Part shown: positions 51,637 to 58,407 of the stretch, one piece after another
How the letters are laid out: the number at the start of each line of letters is the position of its first letter
Position numbering within the stretch: position 1 is the stretch's first letter
From: Streptomyces sp. DH41
GTDB taxonomy: Bacteria > Actinomycetota > Actinomycetes > Streptomycetales > Streptomycetaceae
Reading direction: 5' to 3'
Assembly: GCF_029813785.1 (NCBI RefSeq)
Contig: NZ_JARVKY010000015.1
Location: forward strand, 62,001 to 126,000
DNA: 64,000 nt
Notes under the pieces: generated by a model
Database searches by the model: none
Seen by the model: the letters and a program-made list of their open reading frames with translations, nothing else
What the model was told of the DNA's origin: nothing
Made by a program: the position numbers and the translations under genes

Positions 51637-52461
51637 TCAGACGGTCATCGCCGTGGGCTGGGCGTCGGGGCGCATGGCGGCGTCCGTGCCGCCGTCCACG
51701 CACAGGACGGCGCCGGTGGTGAAACGGGCCTCCGGGCGGAGGAACTGGTGTACCCAGAAGGCGATGTCCTCCGGGTCGCCGAACACGCCGAGCGGCATGG
51801 GCGTGGGGAAGGCGTCCGCGTCCAGGTCCTCGGGACGGCCGCCGGCGAGCATCAGCGGGGTGACGACGGCCCCGGGGGCGACCACGTTGAGCAGGACGCC
51901 CCGCCTGGCCCACTCGGGGGTGACGGCGGTCCGCCGGGCCCAGCGGGCCAGCGCGAACTTGGTGGTCGCGTAGGCGGAGATGGTCGGGGAAGTGGCCCGG
52001 ACCGAGGCGGGTGCCGCGTCCTGGGCCGCGCGGGCGTGCTCGCGGGCCGTCTCCTCGTCGCCGGCGAGGAGGTGCCCGACGAGCTGGTCGTCGATCATCG
52101 GGACGGTGGTCGAGGAGTTGGAGCCGATCACCACGACGCGACCCGCGCCGGACGCGGCGAGTGCGGGGAGCAGCCCCTCCAGCAGGCGCACGGGGTTGAA
52201 GTAGTTGACGGAGACGACGGTGCCGGCGTCCGGCATCGAGGGTCCGACACCCGCGACGGCCGCCACCCCGTCGAGCCGGCCGGCGCACCGCTCCAGCACC
52301 TTGGAGACCGCTGCCGCGCGGCCTTCGTCGGTGCCGAGGTCGGCGGTGATGTCGGCATCGCGCAGATCGATCCCGATGACCGTGTGGCCGGCTTCGCGCA
52401 GCACGCGGGCGGTCGCGGCGCCCATCCCGGAGGCGGCTCCGGTGACGACGTGGGTACCCAT
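51637..52461 (-). CDS. Short-chain dehydrogenase, TetR-regulated
   Basis: A 274-aa SDR resembling hydroxysteroid-dehydrogenase-like members. TGAASGMGAATARVL is the cofactor loop, followed by VIGIDLRDADITADLGTDEG (NAD-type acidic residue), GRVVVIGSNSSTT (catalytic Ser) and ISAYATTKFALARW (Tyr/Lys). VAPGAVVTPLML and CVDGGTDAA are C-terminal landmarks. ATG at 52461 with GAGAGGA about 12 bases upstream is preferred to an upstream TTG. It is divergent from a TetR gene and shares operator-like repeats. Confidence 0.9.
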   Translation of the reverse strand: MGTHVVTGAASGMGAATARVLREAGHTVIGIDLRDADITADLGTDEGRAAAVSKVLERCAGRLDGVAAVAGVGPSMPDAGTVVSVNYFNPVRLLEGLLPALAASGAGRVVVIGSNSSTTVPMIDDQLVGHLLAGDEETAREHARAAQDAAPASVRATSPTISAYATTKFALARWARRTAVTPEWARRGVLLNVVAPGAVVTPLMLAGGRPEDLDADAFPTPMPLGVFGDPEDIAFWVHQFLRPEARFTTGAVLCVDGGTDAAMRPDAQPTAMTV

Positions 52462-52530
52462 GGTGGGGAGTCCTCTCAAAGTCGGGGAGGGAGGCGTGGG
52501 GCAGCCGCGTGGGCGGCGCCGCCCAGCTCA

Positions 52531-52554
52531 CCAATCAGCATCCAATCAGTGATT
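52531..52554. promoter_or_regulatory. TetR-type operator between SDR and TetR genes
   Basis: CCAATCAG occurs twice 11 bp apart (52531 and 52542), and the second copy continues into the perfect palindrome AATCAGTGATT (52544-52554). It sits between the two divergent genes, about 70 bp from the SDR start and 30 bp from the TetR start. Confidence 0.6.
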
Positions 52555-52582
52555 GAAGGGTACTCCCCGACAGTGTGCTCCA

Positions 52583-53212
52583 ATGAGCCACATGGCGGAT
52601 GAAACGTCCTCTACCAGGGACCGGCTGCTGGACGCGGCGGAGAAGCTCTTCCTCGACCATGGTGTGAACCAGGTGTCCGTCCGTGCCATCAACAGCGAGG
52701 CGGGTCTGAACCCCGGGGCCGCCCACTACCACTTCGGGTCCCGTGACGGCCTGGTGGCGGCGCTCCTCGAACGGGAACTGCAGCCCCGGTGGGGCGACCG
52801 CCTGGAGGAACTGGCCGAGACCGCCGTGTCGGACGACTCGGGTCCGCCCGAGATCGACATGACGGCGCTGGTCAGGGCCCTGGTGGAGCCGTTCGACGAC
52901 ATGGTCCGCTCCGCGCGCGGACGCGTGCTCTGCAGCCTGCTCGCCCAGACCTGTCTGGACGCCGACCCGCCACGCCTGAACGTCCCCTGGTTCGGCAGCG
53001 CGCCCTTCGAGGTGATGCTCGGCAGGGCGCTGCCCCATCTCACCGTGCACGAGGTCGCCGATCGCTGGCGGCTCGCGTTCACGCTCCTCCTGCAGCTCTA
53101 CGGGCGTCCCCAGGCCGTGGGACGTGCCGCCGCCGAGCCGTCCTTCCCGGCGGCGGAGACGGTCGTCGCGTTCCTCGCCGCGGGCCTGACCGCGCCCTCA
53201 CCCAGGAGGTGA
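52583..53212 (+). CDS. TetR family transcriptional regulator
   Basis: A 209-aa regulator. HTH region RDRLLDAAEKLFLDHGVNQV, VRAINSEAGLNPGAAHYHF is typical of AcrR/TetR proteins, and the rest (about 75-205) is a ligand-binding helical domain with ELQPRWGDRLEEL. The ATG at 52583 has no good ribosome site. A palindrome and direct repeat directly upstream suggest autoregulation and control of the divergent SDR, a frequent Streptomyces arrangement. The ligand is unknown. Confidence 0.88.
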   Translation: MSHMADETSSTRDRLLDAAEKLFLDHGVNQVSVRAINSEAGLNPGAAHYHFGSRDGLVAALLERELQPRWGDRLEELAETAVSDDSGPPEIDMTALVRALVEPFDDMVRSARGRVLCSLLAQTCLDADPPRLNVPWFGSAPFEVMLGRALPHLTVHEVADRWRLAFTLLLQLYGRPQAVGRAAAEPSFPAAETVVAFLAAGLTAPSPRR

Positions 53213-53252
53213 CCTGCCGGAGTCTTCCGGCAGGTCACGATCGCCCGGGGAG

Positions 53253-53900
53253 TCACGCCGAGAGAGGGAACTCCTCGCCCAGCCCCTGGAAGACCGCCGT
53301 GTTCAGGGCGAAGGCCCGCTTGCACTCGGCGACGACCCGCTGCTTGACCAGGTCGTCCGCGCGGATGCCGTCGAGCAGCTCGCGGTACTCGCGCTTGAAC
53401 GCGGCCGGGTTGGTGATCTCCTCGAAGACGTAGAAGCGGACCCCGTCGCCCTTCTTGGCGAAGCCCCACGTCCGCTCCGCCTTGTCGCGGATGATCTGCC
53501 CGCCGGACAGGTCGCCGAGGTAGCGCGTGTAGTGGTGGGCGACGTACCCGGCCGGCCACTGCTCGGCGCACTCGCGCACCCGGGCCGCGTACGCCTCGGT
53601 CGCGGGCAGGGCGGTCAGCCCCGTCCGCCACCGGGGGCCGCGCAGGTGCGCCAGGTCCCGCTCCAGCGAGGCCAGCCGCATCAGCTCCGGCCGGACGAAC
53701 GGCCCGGCCACCGGGTCCGACGCCAGCCGGCCGGCGCAGGCCTCCAGGGCCTCGTAGACGAACCACAGCTGCTCGGTGTAGCGCGCGTACGCGTCGACGC
53801 CGAGCCGGCCGCCGAGCAGGTCGCTCATGAAGGTGGAGGTCTCCGCCTCCACGTGCTGCTCGTGGGAGGCCGTGCGGATGAGGGTCGAGAAGGAGTCCAT
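53253..53900 (-). CDS. hmuO: Heme oxygenase (biliverdin-producing)
   Basis: A 215-aa enzyme that opens heme to biliverdin, CO and iron. The proximal helix has ASHEQHVEAETSTF, with H16 as the probable iron ligand (H13 nearby), and the flexible distal helix shows YLGDLSGGQII. HHYTRYLGDLSGG and VFEEITNPAAFKREYRELLD are family landmarks, and the length is normal for bacterial HmuO/HO-1-like enzymes. An iron box lies 14 bp before its ATG. Together with HmuTUV and HtaA proteins it completes a heme-iron use pathway. Confidence 0.93.
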   Translation of the reverse strand: MDSFSTLIRTASHEQHVEAETSTFMSDLLGGRLGVDAYARYTEQLWFVYEALEACAGRLASDPVAGPFVRPELMRLASLERDLAHLRGPRWRTGLTALPATEAYAARVRECAEQWPAGYVAHHYTRYLGDLSGGQIIRDKAERTWGFAKKGDGVRFYVFEEITNPAAFKREYRELLDGIRADDLVKQRVVAECKRAFALNTAVFQGLGEEFPLSA

Positions 53901-53913
53901 GGGGCCGATTTTC

Positions 53914-53932
53914 TATGGTTAGGTTTACCTAA
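53914..53932. promoter_or_regulatory. Iron box upstream of the heme oxygenase gene
   Basis: TATGGTTAGGTTTACCTAA matches the actinobacterial iron-box consensus at about 15 of 19 positions, including TTAGG and ACCTAA. It ends about 14-30 bp before the hmuO start, in promoter position. Confidence 0.8.
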
Positions 53933-53980
53933 GTCAATACTTTTCCGACGCCCTGTCGGTAAAAGCGTACCCGGACACGA

Positions 53981-54012
53981 GAAGGCCCGCCCTCCGAGGA
54001 GAGCGGGCCTTC
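53981..54012 (-). terminator. Terminator of the map gene
   Basis: GAAGGCCCGC (53981-53990) pairs with GCGGGCCTTC (54003-54012) across a 12-base loop, about 30 bp after the methionine aminopeptidase stop. Confidence 0.7.
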
Positions 54013-54041
54013 GAACCTTCGAACCGGTGCGGCGGGAGACA

Positions 54042-54899
54042 CTACGGCAGCGTCAGGATCTCCGCCCCCGAGTCCGTCACCACCAGCGTGTGCTCGAACT
54101 GGGCCGTCCGCTTCCGGTCCTTCGTCACGACCGTCCAGCCGTCGTCCCACATGTCGTACTCGTGCGTCCCGAGCGTCAGCATCGGCTCGATGGTGAAGGT
54201 CATCCCGGGCTGGATGACGGTCGTCGCGTGCGGGCTGTCGTAGTGCGGCACGATCAGCCCCGAGTGGAACGACGAGTTGATCCCGTGACCGGTGAAGTCC
54301 CGCACCACCCCGTACCCGAACCGCTTGGCGTACGACTCGATGACCCGGCCGATGATGTTGATCTGCCGGCCCGGCCTGACCGCCTTGATCGCGCGGGCCA
54401 GGGACTCGCGGGTGCGCTCGACCAGCAGCCGGCTCTCCTCGTCCACGTCACCGACCAGGTAGGTCGCGTTGTTGTCGCCGTGCACACCGCCGATGTACGC
54501 CGTCACGTCGAGGTTGACGATGTCACCGTCGCGCAGCACCGTGGAGTCGGGGATGCCATGGCAGATGACCTCGTTGACCGAGCTGCACAGGGACTTGGGG
54601 AAACCGCGGTAACCGAGCGTCGAGGGGTAGGCGCCGTGGTCGCACATGTACGCGTGTGCCACCCGGTCCAGCTCGTCGGTCGTCACACCGGGCGCGATGA
54701 TCTTCGCGGCCTCCTCCATCGCCCGCGCCGCGATCCGGCCGGCCACGCGCATCGCCTCGATCGTCTCGGGCGTCTGCACCTCCGGCCCGGAGTACGGCGT
54801 CGGCGCGGGTTTGCCCACGTACTCGGGCCGGCGGATGTTTCCGGGTACGGAACGGGTGGGAGACAGCTCCCCTGGTACGAGCAGCGACTGGCCAGACAT
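54042..54899 (-). CDS. map: Type I methionine aminopeptidase
   Basis: A 285-aa enzyme that removes initiator methionine from new proteins. The pita-bread fold and metal ligands are present: NLDVTAYIGGVHGDNNATY (two Asp), FTGHGINSSFHSG (His), FTIEPMLTLG (Glu) and TAQFEHTLVVTDSG (Glu). The N-terminal extension of about 40 residues, GNIRRPEYVGKP, is typical of the actinobacterial MetAP with an SH3-binding-like tail. The genome probably has a second map elsewhere. It is divergent from a small 80-aa gene. Confidence 0.95.
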   Translation of the reverse strand: MSGQSLLVPGELSPTRSVPGNIRRPEYVGKPAPTPYSGPEVQTPETIEAMRVAGRIAARAMEEAAKIIAPGVTTDELDRVAHAYMCDHGAYPSTLGYRGFPKSLCSSVNEVICHGIPDSTVLRDGDIVNLDVTAYIGGVHGDNNATYLVGDVDEESRLLVERTRESLARAIKAVRPGRQINIIGRVIESYAKRFGYGVVRDFTGHGINSSFHSGLIVPHYDSPHATTVIQPGMTFTIEPMLTLGTHEYDMWDDGWTVVTKDRKRTAQFEHTLVVTDSGAEILTLP

Positions 54900-54976
54900 G
54901 TCAGCGAGTCTAACCAGCGGGCATACGGGAGCATGTCCCCGGCAGGTGGACGACGGGTGGACGAAAGGAGCCGGTC

Positions 54977-55219
54977 ATGGCCTTGTTCAAGAAGCGCACG
55001 GTCGGAAAACCGGGCGAGTGGTACTACTGCCTCGAACACAAGAAGGTCGAGGAGGGGCCGGAGTGCCCGGCCAAGAACCGCTTCGGGCCGTACGCGTCCC
55101 GTACGGAGGCCGAGCACGCGATGGAGACCGCCCGCGAGCGAAACCTCGAATGGGAGAACGACCCGAAGTGGCACGACCCGCACGACGCCTCCGCCACGGG
55201 GCGCGCGGACGATGACTGA
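54977..55219 (+). CDS. Small conserved cytoplasmic protein, 80 aa
   Basis: An 80-aa hydrophilic protein, MALFKKRTVGKPGEWYYCLEHKKVEEG..., with GPECPAKNRFGPYASRTEAEHAMETARERN. The two cysteines (C18, C30) and a central helix are visible. The compact FGPYASRTEAEHAM part resembles an SPOR-like or small beta-alpha motif, but no family is assigned. AAAGGAG precedes the ATG at good spacing. The 3' end and stop lie inside the first copy of a 31-bp tandem repeat. Confidence 0.8.
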   Translation: MALFKKRTVGKPGEWYYCLEHKKVEEGPECPAKNRFGPYASRTEAEHAMETARERNLEWENDPKWHDPHDASATGRADDD

Positions 55220-55361
55220 CGGCCGGGGCGGCCTCCGGACGAGGACTGACGGGCCGGGGCGACGTCCGCACGAGGACTGACGGGCCGGGGCGGCCTCCGG
55301 ACGAGGACTGACGGGCCGGGGCGGCCTCCGGACGAGGACTGACGGCCGGAGCGGCCTCCGG
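55213..55361. repeat. 31-bp tandem repeat array between convergent genes
   Basis: Five units start at about 55213, 55244, 55275, 55306 and 55337, each opening gactgacgg and ending near ccggacgag, with a few substitutions. The first unit includes the stop codon of the 80-aa gene. Between two convergent genes it may act in termination or simply be replication slippage. Confidence 0.7.
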
Positions 55362-55964
55362 TCACCAGCGGGACGGAGGCGGGGCCGTCAGATGGTCGGC
55401 CAGGCGGGAGAGACGGTCCCGGAAGCGGCGGCGGCCCCGGGGCTGGGGCACCGCGTTCTCCCCGGCCGCCGCGCTCACCAGGTGCTGCACCGTGTCCAGG
55501 TCCAGCTCGGCGCCGTCCGGCACGGCCAGCGTCTCGTGCGCCATGGCCGTCAGCTCCCGCTCGCCGGTGCCGAGCGCCAGCACCGTCGCGCCGGCCCGGC
55601 GGGCGTCGCGCACCCGTTCCAGGAGCGGGGCGCCGGGATCGTCGGGCGTCACCACCAGCAGCGTCTCCCCGCGCCTGGCCGCCGCCAGCCGTCCGAGGCC
55701 CACCGCGAGGTGCGCCGGGTCCGACGGGCGCGCGTCGTGCCGTACGAGCGTGGGGGCCAGCCCCGGCGTCCCCGACCAGGCGGCCTCGTCCACCAGGTGC
55801 GCCGCCAGATGCCAGGGTTCGTACCCGGCGGTGCCCACCAGCAGCAGCCCGCCCCCGTGCGGGACCACGGACCCCCGCAGCGCCCCCGCGAACCTCCGGG
55901 TGGCCCCCAGCCACTCGGTCCCGGCGAGCACTTCCCGCAACAGCGCGACCCGTACGGCGTCCAT
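55362..55964 (-). CDS. SIS-like domain protein
   Basis: A 200-aa soluble protein with sugar-isomerase-type alternation: LLLVGTAGYEPWHLAAHLVDEAAW, ETLLVVTPDDPGAPLLERVRDARRAGATVLAL and MAHETLAVPDGAELDLDTVQHLV. That fits an SIS/phosphosugar-binding fold, with GTAGYEP as a possible binding loop. The C-terminal part is Arg-rich. ATG at 55964 is preceded by a weak site. No partner enzyme is nearby. Confidence 0.7.
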   Translation of the reverse strand: MDAVRVALLREVLAGTEWLGATRRFAGALRGSVVPHGGGLLLVGTAGYEPWHLAAHLVDEAAWSGTPGLAPTLVRHDARPSDPAHLAVGLGRLAAARRGETLLVVTPDDPGAPLLERVRDARRAGATVLALGTGERELTAMAHETLAVPDGAELDLDTVQHLVSAAAGENAVPQPRGRRRFRDRLSRLADHLTAPPPSRW

Positions 55965-56188
55965 GGGCCCGCATACTGCCGCAACCCGGCCCGCGCGGCC
56001 CGGGGTTCGCCCCGGATTCGCCCGTCCTGGGGACGGCCGGGGACGACCATCGCGCGGCCCGGGGACAGCCCCGCCTCGTAGACAGCCTCGCCCCGGGAAC
56101 AACCCGGCCTCGGGGCAGTCCGGGGACGGTCCGGCACTGGGTGGGACCTCGACCCGCCAGGCGGCCGGGGCGGACGTAGGGTCGGCCC

Positions 56189-56896
56189 ATGACCTCTACC
56201 GACAGTGCTGCACAGAAGGCCCCCGCCAAGGACCCCTGGGACCTGCCCGACGTCTCCGGGCTCGTCGTCGGCGTGCTCGGCGGCACCGGCCCCCAGGGCA
56301 AGGGCCTCGCCTACCGCCTCGCCAAGGCCGGCCAGAAGGTGATCGTCGGCTCGCGCGCCGCCGAGCGCGCCGAGGCCGCCGCCGAGGAGATCGGGCACGG
56401 CGTCGAGGGCGCCGACAACGCGGAGACCGCCCGCCGCAGCGACATCGTGATCGTCGCCGTGCCGTGGGACGGCCACGGCAAGACCCTCGAGTCCCTGGGC
56501 GAGGAACTGTCCGGCAAGCTCGTCGTCGACTGCGTCAACCCGCTCGGCTTCGACAAGAAGGGCGCCTACGCGCTCAAGCCCGAGGAGGGCAGCGCCGCCG
56601 AGCAGGCCGCCGCCCTGCTGCCGGACAGCCGGGTCGCCGCCGCCTTCCACCACCTGTCCGCCGTCCTCCTCCAGGACCCGGAGATCGACGAGATCGACAC
56701 CGACGTCATGGTGCTCGGCGAGGAGCGCGCCGACGTGGAGATCGTGCAGGCCCTCGCCGGGCGCATCCCCGGCATGCGCGGCGTCTTCGCGGGGCGGCTG
56801 CGCAATGCCCACCAGGTCGAGTCGCTCGTCGCCAACCTGATCTCCGTCAACCGCCGCTACAAGGCACACGCCGGGCTCCGCGTCACCGACGTCTGA
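56189..56896 (+). CDS. fno: NADPH-dependent F420 reductase (Fno)
   Basis: A 235-aa Rossmann-fold oxidoreductase that moves electrons between NADPH and coenzyme F420. VVGVLGGTGPQGKGLAYRLA is the dinucleotide loop; KVIVGSRAAERAEAAAEEI contains the NADPH-phosphate-binding SRxxERA; VNPLGFDKKGAYAL and AFHHLSAVLL are F420-site landmarks. A TAGGGT -10 element (56177-56182) sits seven bases before the ATG, so the mRNA is probably leaderless. Reduced F420 could serve the LLM oxidoreductase at 20968. Confidence 0.92.
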   Translation: MTSTDSAAQKAPAKDPWDLPDVSGLVVGVLGGTGPQGKGLAYRLAKAGQKVIVGSRAAERAEAAAEEIGHGVEGADNAETARRSDIVIVAVPWDGHGKTLESLGEELSGKLVVDCVNPLGFDKKGAYALKPEEGSAAEQAAALLPDSRVAAAFHHLSAVLLQDPEIDEIDTDVMVLGEERADVEIVQALAGRIPGMRGVFAGRLRNAHQVESLVANLISVNRRYKAHAGLRVTDV

Positions 56897-56982
56897 GGCG
56901 ATGGGGGACACTGGTGGGTGCCAGCCAGACCGCGACACGGCACCCGCAGTGCCCGCCGTGTCCCCCGACAGGAGCCCGCACC

Positions 56983-57174
56983 ATGCCCCGCCTCGCCCTC
57001 TACGCCCTGGCCGTCTGCGTACTCGCCGTGGCCGCCGCCGTCGTCTCCTTCGTGCAGGGCAGCGTGCTGATCGGCGTCGTGTGGGTGCTGCTGTCGGGGG
57101 TGTCGTCCAACATGTGCTGGTACTACGTCAAGCGCGGCCGGGACGCCCGCCGCGCCACGTCCGTCACGGGCTGA
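56983..57174 (+). CDS. Small membrane protein, 63 aa
   Basis: A 63-aa protein with two hydrophobic segments (LALYALAVCVLAVAAAVVSF and GVVWVLLSGVSSNMCWYYV) and a basic C terminus KRGRDARR. AGGAG lies eight bases upstream of the ATG, and the codon pattern is typical. It follows the F420 reductase gene by 86 bp. The function is unknown; similar two-TM peptides are common in Streptomyces. Confidence 0.72.
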   Translation: MPRLALYALAVCVLAVAAAVVSFVQGSVLIGVVWVLLSGVSSNMCWYYVKRGRDARRATSVTG

Positions 57175-57180
57175 GGGGCG

Positions 57181-57978
57181 TCAGCCGACGACCGAGCACA
57201 GCTCGTCCGTCTGCCAGAAGCGGTACAGCTCGAAGCCGCAGTACGTGTCGATCTCGCTGATCCCGAGGCCGCGCAGGACCGCGTCGATGGCGTCGAAGAA
57301 CACGCCGTTGAGCGCCGGGATCCACAGCAGCGCGAAGACGATCAGCAGCCCGAACGGCGCGAGCGGCTCCACCTGCCGCCGCACGTTGTACGACAGCCAC
57401 GGCTCGATCACCCCGTAGCCGTCCAGGCCCGGCACCGGCAGGAAGTTCAGGATCGCGGCCGTGACCTGGAGCAGCGCCAGGAAGGCCAGCGCGATCCGGA
57501 AGTCGCGCGGCACACCGTCCAGCGCGTCCAGCCAGAACGGGGCCGTGCACACCATCGCGAACAGGACGTTCGTCAGCGGGCCCGCGGCCGAGATCAGACT
57601 GTGCCGCCAGCGGCCCCGGATCCGCCCGCGCTCGATGAACACCGCACCGCCCGGCAGGCCGATCCCGCCCATGATCACGAACAGCACCGGGAGCACGATG
57701 CTCAGCAGGGCGTGGGTGTACTTGACCGGGTTCAGCGTGAGATAGCCCTTCGCGCCGACCGAGATGTCGCCGCCGTGCAGCGCGGTGCGGGCGTGCGCGT
57801 ACTCGTGCAGGCACAGCGACACGACCCACGCGGCCGTCACGAACAGGAACACGGCGACGCCCGGCTGCTCGGCGAACCCGGTCCAGGTGGCCCAGCCCGT
57901 GACCGCGGCGACGGCGACGATCCCGAGGAACACGGGACTGATCCGCCGGTCACTGGGGCGGGCGGTGGCGCTGGTCAT
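57181..57978 (-). CDS. Site-2 protease family (M50) membrane metalloprotease
   Basis: A 265-aa polytopic membrane protein. HEYAH in SLCLHEYAHARTALHGG is the zinc-binding HExxH, and the third-ligand motif is NFLPVPGLDGYGVI. GGDISVGAKGYLTLNPVKYTHAL and SAAGPLTNVLFAMVC are further M50 landmarks. Hydrophobicity suggests six or seven TM segments. AGGGAG lies eight bases before the ATG at 57978. It overlaps nothing and converges on the small membrane-protein gene. Confidence 0.92.
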   Translation of the reverse strand: MTSATARPSDRRISPVFLGIVAVAAVTGWATWTGFAEQPGVAVFLFVTAAWVVSLCLHEYAHARTALHGGDISVGAKGYLTLNPVKYTHALLSIVLPVLFVIMGGIGLPGGAVFIERGRIRGRWRHSLISAAGPLTNVLFAMVCTAPFWLDALDGVPRDFRIALAFLALLQVTAAILNFLPVPGLDGYGVIEPWLSYNVRRQVEPLAPFGLLIVFALLWIPALNGVFFDAIDAVLRGLGISEIDTYCGFELYRFWQTDELCSVVG

Positions 57979-58407
57979 GGGACTCCCTGGCTGTCGGACA
58001 CACATGGGACCCGCGGGCCGGACCGGGATCGGACCGGGGCCGGGTCCGACCTGGATCGGACCGGGGTCGGTGGGACTGCCCGACCGTACCGGGCGCACCG
58101 GGAAAACGTCTCGCGGGCGGCGGGAGGTTCCGCGGCACGGACGGAAGGCTCCGCGGGAAGGCGGGCAGGCGGGCAGGCGGGCAGCCGGGCCGGCGGAAGA
58201 CGGAAGGGGGAAGACGGAAGGGGGAAGACGGAGGGGGGAAGACGGAAGGGGGAAGACGGAAGGGGGAAGAGGCAAGGTTCCAGAGAACCGGTGGGCTGTG
58301 CGGGCCGGTCCCGGCGGCGCCCGACGGCGGTGCGGGGGAGCCGGAGTCGCGGCGCCACACGCCGTGCCGTCAAAACCCCGTGACCGGCTGAGACGGCAGC
58401 GGGGACA
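57979..58407. repeat. Gap with polypurine 14-bp tandem repeats
   Basis: A 429-bp gap between the divergent M50 and SARP genes. At 58200-58269 five tandem copies of ACGGAAGGGGGAAG make a purine-only strand, after several gcgggcag copies (58161-58185). The repeats lie about 140 bp upstream of the SARP start. Purine tracts of this kind can form triplex or other non-B DNA. No gene is supported. Confidence 0.7.

Noticed and set aside
55213..55361. CRISPR array
   Set aside because: The 31-bp units are directly adjacent with no unique spacers and no cas genes nearby; it is a minisatellite.
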